The notes under the pieces are model-generated. The model was not told the origin of the DNA, did not search any database, and was given only the letters and a program-made list of their open reading frames with translations. DNA of 64,000 nt from Gibbula magus (Eukaryota; Mollusca; Gastropoda; Trochida; Trochidae), in NCBI GenBank assembly GCA_936450465.1, contig OW388292.1:25388652-25452651 (forward strand). Direction: 5' to 3'. The position numbers and the translations under genes are program-made. Below are positions 11,301 to 25,100 of this stretch, in pieces. How positions within the stretch are numbered: the first letter of the stretch is position 1; the number at the start of each line of letters is the position of its first letter.

Positions 11301-12988
11301 TTTGCTTTGAATGATGATAATGAATTTGAACATCTTATTGTCGAGGAAAGATTATTCCATAGATAAGCAAAGTCGTAATTTGGAATAGATAAATTTAATT
11401 TGCTACGCAGGTTGTAATGAGAAATAGTTTCAGTGACTGGTGGAAGTAAATTAATGAAATAATCTGGAGCTTGCATAAAAATAAATAAAATGAACAAAGT
11501 TTCTTATTTTCACGTCTAATCACTGTTCAATCTATTGTGTGGTCATTCGGACATTGTTCATCATAATCCGGAAAGAAAACCACAGGGACATCGGTGTATT
11601 GTTGAAATGAAGCGACTAGAAACCAGTGGACGATCAGTCCTCTTATACTGTCGATATACCTTTTTACGTTTTTTATATTTGTTCTGTGTAGAAAACAACA
11701 ACATGATTCACAGTGACAACAGGTCCATTCTTCCATTCAAACATTACTTCCGGGTGTGTTACTATGGACTCTTGTTACAAGCGAAATCTTACACATGGCT
11801 GCATGCTTTCAGAATGTGCACTCATGAAATATACCAGTCGCGTTATAACAGATTAATGAATTCGCGCCCCACGTGAAACAGCATGCAGTGTACATGAACA
11901 CGCCCACTCAACCCGAAGTTAGGTTTCTCTGTTACGTCATTCACACGACATGTTTGTAAACAAGTGCCCACGTGTTTATGTTTGGCATGCTTTTAATGGA
12001 CATTTCACACACGGCAGAAGATTGTTGTTTATACATCGACAATGTATATGCACAGACACAACAATGAAATCATCGTTATGTTCCACAAACATGCATAATT
12101 AATGAGAGTATGACAACAGAAACCAAACATGCATTTACCCCCACAACAATCGTGCTTACTGGGAACGCGAAATGGATATGCACGACTGTCACGTGACACA
12201 GTCAGTCACGTGACCTCACCTGATTCGTCTTTTGTTTGTTCCGTTGTTGTTTGTTCTGTAGGTTTTTCTGTGCTCTGTTCTGTATTTTGTGCAGTTTGTT
12301 CATCTATAGGTAAAGCAAGAGATCACACATCAAACAAAGCAAAGAGTAAAGACTTCTACACTATAGATATCTACGAATGGTCAGCCTCGACAATCTTCTT
12401 ACAACACCTGGGTAGTTGGCGCAAGCTTTTCATTTCTAGTTTTAGAAATATTTTCAGGTCAAATAGTACAGTTGAGTAAATCAATTGGTTTATACGAAAG
12501 GGGAATTTATTCACCAACGATGGCGCCAATTCCTTCTGGGATGGAATGAAGTGGTGCGACAGAAGACGAAGACGAGGATGATGAATATTGCATAATGTAA
12601 AAAAAACAATCTAATACAAACAGACCAGGAAAGCATTAGACTTTGTGTGATTATAGTAATCTTACATTTCTTAAATCGTAATAATAAAATAACCATTGTT
12701 TAGTAATCATTACAAAATATAAATTACAATGCTTTCAAGGTCTGTATCGTATACTATATTAGCGATAGATTTGAAACAAAAGACAACTTATGAAGGTTAA
12801 ATAGCTAAAAGTATGGTTACTTTCACTAAGGAAAGATATATTAGAAAGCAAACACGCTTTTTAGAGAAAGCGAATACTAGCATTAAGAGAATATAATCAA
12901 AGTATAATTAAGGTTTATTATTATAGTAAGGTTTGATGATGTTATAACATTAATCTAGTTGGATAATATGAACAACAGACTGCGTAAT

Positions 12989-13059
<71 letters not shown>

Positions 13060-13114
13060 ACTACTACTATTACTGCTGCTGCTGCTGCTGCTACTACTAC
13101 TACTACTACTACTG

Positions 13115-13147
<33 letters not shown>

Positions 13148-16100
13148 TTAATAATTAATATGGTCGGTAATTTATGTTGGATATGTGTTTGTCTTTGGAA
13201 AACGAAAGTCAATATTTTTTTTATATACGTTGTTTTATTCAAATATTTTCCCCACTACAATAAGACCGATTTAGATAAGAAGATATATAAATCATCTTTT
13301 AAACAAACAAGTATATTTCATCTTTATCTCTTTACACATGTACAAGTGTCTCGCCTCTGTCCATGTTTACCGTCGCTAGGCAACGAGCATGTACATATCA
13401 TGTATCATATATCACGCCATGGGCATTAAATACTACGAAAGATCTGTTTATATTTAACTGTCCATGGTTTATAACTGTACCAAGTGTCTTATAAGGGTAA
13501 GTAGGTATGGTTTGAGAGTTTCGAGGGGTAAGACAATCGTCCTTTTTATTGTCTCTTGATACGATTGAAATAGTAGAAAGTGATATGTTTACTGATCTTA
13601 TCCCCTGCGTAGATTTCTTTGAATAAATAAGCTTCTGTGGAAATAGCTAAGTGTCGTTTCACAAATATTCTTATGAAAAAAATGATTAACCATATGTGGC
13701 TTTACCTGGATCTATAGGCCTACCTATACCTGGCTGGACAATACTCAATGCATTGACGCGTATACCAGTAGCACGAACTGTGTAAAACAATTAATAGCAA
13801 TACGCTTTTCATTTAACTGGTTTCCGTTCACCTTTATTTAAGGATGTTTATGTCTTTCATTCAAATAACCTCTTTCATTTAAATAACCACACTTTAATAT
13901 CAAAATATGACTCATATGCTGTTTCCGTTTATCCGCGATGTTAAACTCATGCATGGATGACGGACACTTCCGTTTAAAATCATTGATGACATGTTTCAAT
14001 TAGTGATATAAAACATTTTATGGATATACATATTGTAATATATATTCAAATATCGTATAGTATATCCGATGTAATATTTTTGTGTTGTTTCACTACGCAG
14101 CCCAACAACCAGATACGTTCAGCATCAACGGGCGAGGCTTATCACTGTTTAGGTTGCCCGCTTCATTGCGAGCTAAACTATAAGGTTTTGATCTCTGTCA
14201 CATACTGGGGTGAGAGGTTTATGAGGTGAGAGGTTTATTTTTTGACAAGTGACATTATTCAAATCCAACCATTTCACCCATTTATATTATTTGGGATCTC
14301 AGTGATTTATAACACATGACTATCAAAACGATTTGCTAGGAGAATACAACGAAATATCAATCAACGTATTGCTCTTGTGGATTTTCATTAATGACAATGA
14401 TCATTTATCAGCTCGGGTTGTAACTCTCTCGAGATTTCATGATGACATGCACTATCCGTTTCCTAGTCAGACAATACAATGCAAACTATAAATCTAGCAT
14501 GTCTTTGGGCCTGGTTACATGTACTAGGTTATCAGATAATAAATTCAGACTTTGAAATTTAAGCGATATGCTCTCTACTGATTGGATTAAATAATGACAT
14601 GTGACCGTATACATTCTCATAAACACAAGACTGACAGCTGAAAAGGATAACCTTCATAACCGGACGTTTAAAAAAATGACTTGTGGTACTACTGTATCAC
14701 TGTATCATTGCGCAATTATTACAATGCTATCACATGCTCTTTTAATTTCTTGATTAAACTTTTTAAAAACCTTACAACGTGAATTCTAATTGTTGTTTGT
14801 TTTGAAAGTTTGATTAAATCAGCATATTAGAACCAAAGATTAAATACTTTAATCATATTCCTGTGAACTACGTTTTGCGCGTGGTGACACATAAGTGATG
14901 CGGTATTATTGTGGGCGGAGCTTAGCGCATGATCTAAGACAATACTTAACATTTGTTTTATCATGCACTGTACACTTTTTGCAGAGATTTTTTATATTCA
15001 AAAGTTTATTTACTGATTAGAAGTTCAAGTTAAACTGTAGTATAAATGCCGTCGACAAGCTCCGGCATTTATACCAGTTTAACTTGCACCTTTCAAACCA
15101 TTTATAAGCCAGTGAACAAACACATTATGAAATCTATTTCTTAACCATCCCCCTTTATCTGTCATAGAGTACAGTTAGAAAGTGATTTGTACTAAACGTA
15201 CAAAGCAGGAAATTTGAACTAGGCCTACCCAAAACGTTTGCTTCAAAATTATCCCACTTGCTATGCATGCTCACTTGATAAAAAATCTAGCTAAGTTTTC
15301 TCAATTCAGTTAAAACTGGTGCCAACATTTCCAGGATATTTAAGCATGGACAGGTGCTTAAAACGTAAAGGCCAGTCCTGTGTTCAAAATCTTGGAATGG
15401 TTAAGCGAAGTCAACTCATGAGGAATTGCGCCCTGACTAAGCACCTCTCTCACGATGTCGTAGCTGTCAATACAATGAGTCAGTCACACTTTCTGGGGCG
15501 AAAAGCACGCTACACGTGCAAAATGAAATGTATAAGTCACCTCGACTGAACATTGACTGGAAGTTCACACTTTGATCTTTAGGTTACGTTTATGCCATGT
15601 GTTACTTATTTGAGATGCCTAAATAAACACGTCCTAGGTCAAAGATTCGTTCTCTGCAAACTATCTTCATATTGTATATCTGAAATAAACACGTCCTAGG
15701 TCAAAGATTCGTTTCTGACAACTTTCTACATTACACAGCTGAACATGAACAACTTACTCCATAGGTCATATATTCGTTCTCTGACACGCCATAGGTCAAA
15801 GTTTCACTCTCTGAAAACCACCTATACACAGAAGTTGGTAATTGTCAGAGAACGAATCTCTGACCTAGGACATATGCTTTTCAGCAATAGAAGTCATATG
15901 CTACAGTGTAGTTGGTTTTAAATTAGCAGAATAATACCAGCGCTACAAACTAGTTATATAAACGATTAGCGTGTGTCAACGCGGACTTGTATACTATTGT
16001 TGCTCCAGTTGCTAAGGCCAGGTTGAAAGAAACCCACTAAATGTTTAACACATGACTGCCTGGATCCTTGCACGGGGATCCGGCCTGGCGTCAGCTGCAG

Positions 16101-19100
16101 TAATCCTGATTAATAATGCAGCGGACGGTCTAAGATAGATGAGTCCACTTTTCCAACTGTCAGATAAAACAAGACATGTAGTTTATCAGGGGAAGATCTA
16201 AGAGAGTTCTTGATCGCCTGAAATATACTCAGCTAAAGTACCACCCCCCAATTATTCAGTATTTAAGTTTTGTATGTCTCAAATGTGAAATAGTGTTAAT
16301 TATTAATTAATTATCAATGATATGGCACGTATACGGTATTTACGGTCTAGAGCGTATACTACGACAACTGGGCCAATACGGGGAAACAGGGCTAATACGG
16401 AAAAAACTGGGCCAATACGAGACAAACTGGGCAAATATGAGTGTGAGCATGCGCAGGCGCACATTTGTGAAAGCCTGAAGCTGTCGCTTCATAAGTTTGA
16501 CCCGTGCTGTCTGTTCACCAATCTAATAAATTATTATTCTATCAATGTAAATGAGATGTTTAGTGTTGTGCAAATATAATGATATGAAGTTAATTAATAT
16601 AACTGTCATTAATTAAGTATTTCCGTATTGGCCGAGTTACAGGTCCTCGGTCCGTTGTATTTGCCCTCGACTTCGTCTCATGCCAATACAACGGACCTCG
16701 GACCGGTAACTGGGCAAAAACGTAAATACTTAATTAATAACATCATATTAACTATCAATTGTATGGCATGAACATACGATATTTCCAACCAAGACCATAT
16801 AAGTTGGCAACTGGGCCAATACAGCGAAACTATAAAAATACCAAATTCACAAAACAGGCAAACCAGGCCAATACGAGTCTAAACATGCGCAGTCATACTT
16901 CTGGCGAATAACAGAAGAAGTCGATTCAAAACATTGAGCAGTGCTATCGGTTCACCAATCTTGTTTATAACTGTGCATTTCAATGAAAATGGGATGTTTA
17001 TGTAGTGCAAGTAGAATGAAATGGTGTTAAATCGTGAAATAGTCATTATTTAAGTATTTCCGTATTGCGCGGGTTACAGGTCCTCAGTTCTCCAATACCT
17101 ATCTCGAAACCAATAAAGAAAAACTTAAGCAATAAAATTATAATTGAATATCTTTATATGGAACATTGAATGGTCATTTACGTTTTTTGTTTGAGTGTAC
17201 ATCTTTGGTAAAGTGAAGGTAAAGTCAACTAAAAAATACCAGTTTAACGACGTGAGTCCAAACAGAACCCTTTCATGAACCATGATTTCCGATTACCGAC
17301 AAACACGTATTAGTCATAGATTCATTAGTTTACCATATCCAACTTAGGTAAGTTTAGTGCAATGTCAAAGATTAAGGTTGAAAAAAGCGTAATTGTGGTT
17401 GTGTACAACGTCACCCTAGGATAGTACAAAGACAACGCATCAATCACGCACTGTTGACGTATGTATACTACTTTCAGTTATTTCATTGTTATGAACTTGG
17501 CGTTTATGTTCGTAAACATCTGTTGTTTACGTCGCAGACGCGGAGACGTTGTATTAACAGAGTTTAGTATTATAGCTTGCACTATCGATCTCTACGTGTT
17601 GTGATCTGCATCGATCAATCATCGATACACTCAGGCCAAGCACTTTCCAAAAACTGATTGAATGGAATTCTTTTCGCAAACTGGTTTACGAGGAGATAAA
17701 TATCCTATTACGTCACTAGAGGTAAATGCTCAGAGTAACTTTATAGTGTAATGGCTATGGACATTAAGGGGTAATGGTAAAATGGTTATGAATTATCCTT
17801 ATAATCAGTCTTTGATGACAGTGCAGATAAACCGACAGGCAGAATAAACGATACGCTTCTCCATGACTCAGTATTATTAATATTATTTACCATACATATA
17901 TCCATGCCTGTAATAATCATTGTCTTTTATTTTCTTTTAATTAATCTATTATTGTTTTAAGAAAATTAAACATATGTATTAATTTTTTTCGATTGTTTTA
18001 CTACAGTATACAGTATACGGATATATAAAGTATTAGCACTAATGCTAAACCACTGATACTACTTAATTAATACTTTGGAGAGGTAATTTATATATATATT
18101 CCACCTTCCCATAAATTTGATATGTTTGTTCGGGCCATCGTTGTTTATTTATCGTTCGTTGTATGATATCAGTGGCACGCCAAAGGCTTAGTTTAAACAC
18201 TTCAGTTAAATCAAATACACCACCTCGTATACATCTTAAACCGGTGTTATAGTTGAGCACTTACCTGTCAGGTTATGTCGCCCTTGGATATGTTGAAATT
18301 GAATATACGTTTACGCAGAAAGAAATGATACATTTTCTTTTGAAATGATAGGAAACCGGGATGGGAATCTAGTGTTCCCCCATATTTCAAAATCCGTTAA
18401 AACTAATGTATAACCACCATTGATGTCATATTTTGCTGTACAATTAGTAACTGTCAGCTTAAATGCTCTAAATGTATTAGCATCCAACGGTAAGCCCCCC
18501 ACAGACCATGACCCAAAACAAATTTTCATCTTTTCTAGACCGAAAAAGCCAAGAAAAACTGAAATGTTGTGTTCTGACTATTTAGCTAATGGGAATTCTA
18601 AATTTTGGATTTGGCGACTCTGTGGCCCCAAAAAAGGAGTAAAAATATTCTGTTTTGTCTTTTTCTTTAGATAGACGAATCCTCGATGGCTGAAGTGCTA
18701 CATACATACTCCTCAGCCAATGGGTATTATTAAATGTAGATTTGGTGACTCTAAAAACATATTTTCGTTTTTTCCCCCCCAGAACATAAATCCCTCGAAA
18801 GCTGAAATAATTACTGCAGACTCCTCAGCCATTGGAGAGAATAAAATGTAGATTTGATGCTAAATGGTTGCGTCCTTATAGACTGTTATTTACTCCCTCG
18901 TTAGAACTAAAAACGTATCTCTTAAATATTGTGTAAGGTACCCGGCCTATGTGGACTATAGATTTTAGATTTGTCAATGCTATGACATCTAAAGCCTGAT
19001 GAACTTCAGAGTCAATGAACCTATTTCTTGATCTTGATTTATCTGTTAGAGTGTTGTACACTGGTGATATGACTGGTCTACACGAATCAAGCAATACGGC

Positions 19101-22100
19101 TGTTTTTCTGCATGCAGGGTCTGCATGTTGTAGCACGTAGTCCTACTGAATAAAGACAAGAGTATTCAATCCCAAATGAAACGCGTAGGATGACGTTTTT
19201 ACGAGGACAATAATGATTCATATATAAAACCTTTTTTACCTGCCCTGAATAAACATGACACTGACATTTATTAACGGTTTATTTTCGTTGTAAGTCGTGT
19301 TCTTTCGTCAATAATCCGAAATCAATCACAACATTACAAATATCAATTTTATGGATTTACTGAGGTGTTATGTAAACAGCGATCGCTTATTTGTCGAAGA
19401 GGGGCGATTACAGAAACACACTTTAATTATTTCCTATCAGATTTATAGTGTTCGGATTTATTAGTAAGTTTAGAGTGCCTATGTAAACTGGTGAGACATT
19501 ATCACAAGTTTTTGACGATTTGATTTGTCGAGTTATAAAGTGCGAATGCTTATAGGTAATCCTCAATCAAATGTATTATATATAGTTTGATAACTAATTG
19601 GGCATTATTGGGCGTTGCTAAAACACAGATCAGCTCAACCATGTCATAGCGTTATATCATATATAACAAGTTAATATCATAAGAATTGTTTTTTATTCCG
19701 CTAAGTTATCCTTAGTGAGTTAAGGTCGTCCTAGCAACGACTGTGAACTATGGAATGCATGGTCATAAATATAATAATGAATCTCGTAAACTTATTGTAA
19801 CTCTACTTTGTAAATAGACCTATTTTTGTGTCATGTTATATCAGGTCAATATATGCAACGATCACATTAACTCGAGATGACGGGTCAATGGTTGTAGACC
19901 TATATATCTTGGCCACTGACCAATGAAATGTGAGGTGACAAGGTATTTAACGTGCTTTCAAGATTATTTCACTCATATCGCGCAGGCTAGTATCCGAAAA
20001 CATACAATTGTGGATATGCATTACGGTGAAACCTGCGAGCATTGGTTTGAACTCGTACTGAATATAAAAAGTTGCATGTCCTATTATTTATTTTCTTATT
20101 TACCATGGTTTTCTGTAAGTTGAATCAAAATGTTTAATTTCCAACAAGACACATATTGGAAAGTTCCTCTCTGACGTCACCTTATTGATGTAAATGTATA
20201 CATAAAAGTAGCTATAGGAGCCTTTAACACCGTCTAGGTTCTCACGCAACAAGATTAGATCAAGATTAGATGAACACATATAGCGAGACCAAGAAAGTAG
20301 AAAAGCGTAGCATTATTGAAAAAAAACGCATTTACTGACAATTTTAGTCTCCTTTCGTATGTTCACATTTTCCGGGTGTAAGAACACAAATCCAGTTTTC
20401 AGTCAGACCGTGCGAGAGAAGAGCCACAAGGATGATTACTAATCGTTCTAATAGAAATATGCATTGCGCTGAGGTACCTTTGAATTTGTTGAAATGTTAC
20501 GACAGATTTGACAAACGTCTTAAAGTTTTGGAAATAGGCAACTCCTGTTCCATGACTGTATGAAATAACATGCTTTAATAAAGTCTATGACATCATTAAT
20601 TAAGTCTAGACTCATATATGTACACTGAAGTGGAAGATTAAGGTAAATTAAGAAAAGCCGTTCATTTTAAGAAAGAAAAAATACTCAATTATTATTATAA
20701 AAATAGCATGTTGAACTAGAGCTCCCGTTCGCAGGAGCACATCAGTCGGCGTGCGTGTTGCACAGTGAGTGCGACAATTGGCTAACATTATGATCCGATT
20801 TTCAGCCCAGGATTATTTCTCGAAACGTCTTATACCGACTATAACACAATGACACAGTTTACTTACCAAATTGCATATATTACAGTCATTTTCGTAAAAT
20901 GTATAACAAACATCAATATATCGTTACACTCATACTTTAAAGGTATAATATATCATGAGACCTATTATCGGAGCTTTATAAATCGTCGATAGTGCCTTCA
21001 AGAGTGGATAACATTATACTATATTTATATATCAACCTTCGGAAAGAGCTTTCTACAAAAAGTACGCACATCAGCGCCAGTACATCGTTAAAGGTTTCGA
21101 CCCTCCCATAATGCAACCACCAACTTCAGAAAAGGATCTTTGATATTAATTTACATGTATACATTGAATGTAAAGATGTTAAAAGGCAACAGCGAATAGT
21201 TATGGCTATATGAGTCAGAATATTGTTATGGATAAAAGGTAATTTCTTATGAGGGTCATGCTGCCAACGCGTCGTTGCTAGGCAACGCTCTCCCTCTGTT
21301 TCATTAACAGTTGATTATTAGTTTTGTACAATAATTCATACTGAATTGTATTGCGAATTGTGGGGTTATGTAAAAGATAGAAACATGGCACAGTTCATTC
21401 TGTTATCTTAGATCTACGGCAGTGAACGACATAAGGGAGCTGACTTTGATGTTATGGATCATCTTCCCACGGCAAGGTGAAAATGCATCGAAATAAATTC
21501 TATGCATTTTTTACCTTGCCCTCAACATCACAGAAAACTGTGTAACGAAGCAGCGACATCTATTGTGATCACGAGTTACGCCCCTTACCAGCTGCTTACA
21601 GACAGCCAATGAAATCACCGTTTACATTCGGTACTGCAGAAGTGATAATTCTAAAATTGTTATTTTTAGAAATATACGTTGGGTAAACGTTTCTTCTTGT
21701 ACATTGCAATACTCGTCATAAAGAACTTTACTACATGAAAATATATTATCATAAACATGCTAATTAAGAAAGAAGACCAAATGCGAGCCAGGAAGTGTTA
21801 TAAGTTGATTGTTAAGTTTATAACAGAGACATATGTAGTTCATATGCAAATGAGAAATACCCACGTTCAAACAAAGTTAAAAGATTTGAATACAAATCCT
21901 AGCATTGAATAATACTATTTCAATTGATAACGTGCTTATTTAAACATTTTAACGTTTATAAATAAGAGTTAGAGTTAGGCACAGTTTATCAAACAATAAA
22001 TCAAATCACAGTTTGTTTAAAAGCGTTATACAGCCTGTATTTTCGGTATGTAGTTCAGTATTAAATAATTGAGATTGTTTAATCGAAATACCATGATGCC

Positions 22101-25100
22101 ACACGAGTTATATGGTATTTTGTAAAAAAAAAAGGTGTAAAATAATTAATGATAGTTTCATTTAAACTCAACACTTGATTTCTTCGATTTCGGAGTGAAT
22201 AACACATGCTAGTTATTTTTTTAACTTATAAATGACTTTTTAAAAACTAAGACAACCAACTAAATTGAATCATTCAACGTACTTCCAGCTGCAAAATTGT
22301 GAATTTAACAATCGATACCTGATAACATGCGCAAACTCATACGCGAAAATTATGAATGTATCCAGTTTGGCAGTCATCATACAGTAACAGCGTAACAGTG
22401 CGTCCACTCCATGTGCCAACTTTATGGTTTTTGAAGCTGTCCGCTTCGACGTTTTGATTATCGATTACAGGTTTATGTAAGCGAATTGTAATTATTTTAT
22501 TGCCTCAATTGAAAGTTTGTACAAGTCCTGGACTGATCAAAATACTGTCAAAAGTGTGCTACAGTTTACGACCCAAAATTAGCGGAGAAATTGGACGAAT
22601 TAGAAAAGGTGTTTTCCCGTCTAAATATAGATCAAGTCTATTACGTCAGAAGTTCATATTGCAAGCTAACTTCTGATTGGCCTATCAGATTAGCCTGCAG
22701 TACGTTAAAATCTTAGCACTGAAAATAGGAAGGATGAGGTCAAGGGGGCGGAGTGAGAAGATATGGAAATCTTTTCGTTACGCCCGTGACGTTGTGAAGA
22801 TGGTTATGGATATGGCCCGAAAGGCCTCCATTAGTTTGGCGCAAGGGACTTACTCGTCCAAGGCCGTTAGGCCGAGGACAAACCCGTACGCCAAACTAGT
22901 TGAGGTTTTGAGGACCATGATATCGAGCTTAAAACAAAGTTACTTTCAACTAGAAATGGGGTTCGCTTTTGAACATCAATTGAATGCAAATAAAATTTAT
23001 TCTTTTAGTATGTCAGTGTTTCATTACTGCCTTTTTAAAACTGAACTTTAGTTGAACTAGAAAATCTATTGGAGGGTACCTGCCAACCTCCCCACACAAG
23101 GCATAACTCTTGCCAGTCTCCATAACTGGCATCTGATTTAACCCTTGAAATATTGACCTCACTTTTCTGTGCTAATATAGTGGAACGTTGCACCTGAAAT
23201 GCATAGTGGGTTCCGATTTCCTAGCATGTTTTGTATTGTTGTAGCAATTCATTTGATGGTCGAATGGTTGACTAATCAATCATTATACCTTCTCCACCCG
23301 GGAGATGTGTTCAATGAATCGACACAAACCTCTGTATGGTTGAAACATTAGTGTCATACGACCTTAACAAGCCAAGGGTGAAATTGTGCTCTTCACGTAA
23401 TGTCAACATCCACGATCAGTTAAGGTGGCGTGTATATTTCATTGTGATGCACGTGCAACAGGGTTAACTTGCGCATTTCACCGACTAGCTTTAAAGAGGT
23501 CATCTTGTGGAAAGGAAATACTGGGAGATATAGTCCGTCCAGGGTCCCGTTACACAAACCACTAAGGTTATTCTACCAATGTTATTTAGCTAGGTGGAGA
23601 TAAACACATCTTTGAATTATAATATTAGGAAAGTATATATGCAAATGTTATATGTCATAATCCATGATCAGTTAAGGTAGCATGTATATTTCATTGTAAT
23701 GCACGTACATCATATAAACTTATCGCGTTTGCCTGGCAAACATTGCTTCACCATGACGTCCCGTATTTCGTCGTCGGTGACGTCATAAAACAAGTAACCG
23801 TGACGTCACTGTGGCTTGCCGTCGCAAGAGAATGGAGCTGTCTCCTGACTATATTTTTTACACTTTTATAATTTTTAACACTCGAAATTGTGCCATATGG
23901 CTTTTACGAAACTCGTGCACATTTGTTTATAACCCTCGTTATCGCTTGGGCAATAAAAAAATCCACACTCGTTTCGTTAAAACCACATGACACACTTCAT
24001 CGGGCAATAAGCTCTATTTACTTACATTATGCTTTTAAAATACTCCAGACTAAATTTCGATTTCGAGTCATGTGTCATCACAAAACTTTTAAAAGCCGCG
24101 AGGTCAGTGAGTAAGAAACCATGGGCACGCACTGACTGTGACGTTAGCAACAGCAAGGGATTAAAGATACCAACATTTACGCTTTGCATGGTTTGCATGG
24201 TTGATGACAACAAAATCGATACAATAAACGTCCCGGCAGTAACTAAGAGGTTGGGTGTGTCTTTGACTAATTACCTTATAATTTACCTTTACGTGTGATG
24301 CAATATACTGACGGGACATGCAAACAAACCATTAAGACGCCGCTAAGCATAGGCTTATGTCAATATCAATTGAAGTTCGCTCTGTACGTATGTTTATCTA
24401 AGTCATAAATCATCGAATGATACATAAGAAATCGTAATGAGTAGCAAACGTCACAATGACTATACAATAGAAGTTACTCATTTTATAATTCAGAACTAAA
24501 ACATATTTGCAAGATCTGCAAAGTTGGTAGTATTTGTATAAGCGGCAAAGAATCACGACCTGAAACAATAACCGTTTCTGTTAAATTTTCCTTCAACGCC
24601 TCAGTGTGACAATTAACGGTGTTTAATTATATAACTGACTACATAACGTTAATTGGTAAAGGATTGTATTTACCAATTCCTGTTTGTAACTTTAGACAAC
24701 ATAAATGTTGAATATATTTAAGATTCTATAGTTTATGTGTTCTTAAGCCCCGTTTACATGCAGAAATATACACATGTAAGCATACATACACCTGGAGTAT
24801 ATAAGCATATGGGAGTAAAAGTATAAATTCTATGCGTTTACATGAGGAAATAGAGGGGGTAAGTATTACAGATTTTGAAGCACTTGTCATTCATATTTAA
24901 CACATGGAACAATGTAGACTGTATCAGCAGTATAGCTAAGGAGAGTTTGCCCTCACTCCCAATGGCACGTCATAGAGTTTGACGTCCGTCCGTCTGTCCA
25001 TCCATCTGCATGTAAGCCTTACAAGGTTTTCATCTTCTTTTCAAGAACCACTGGCTCCAGCTGAAATCCTGTGGATACACTACTTCACCTATTGGGGTAA

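Noticed and set aside
12955..13429. Poly-Leu (+) and poly-Ser (-) open frames
   Set aside because: Translation of the (CTA)n/(CTG)n microsatellite; no coding features outside it.
21268..21290. GTTGCTAGGCAAC palindrome as an RFX X-box promoter element
   Set aside because: A good match to a dyad, but isolated deep in an intron with no gene start nearby; it could be chance.
22677..23051. 124-codon plus-strand frame rich in Arg/Lys
   Set aside because: The apparent start is TTG, and the frame spans the hairpin repeat at 22832-22903.
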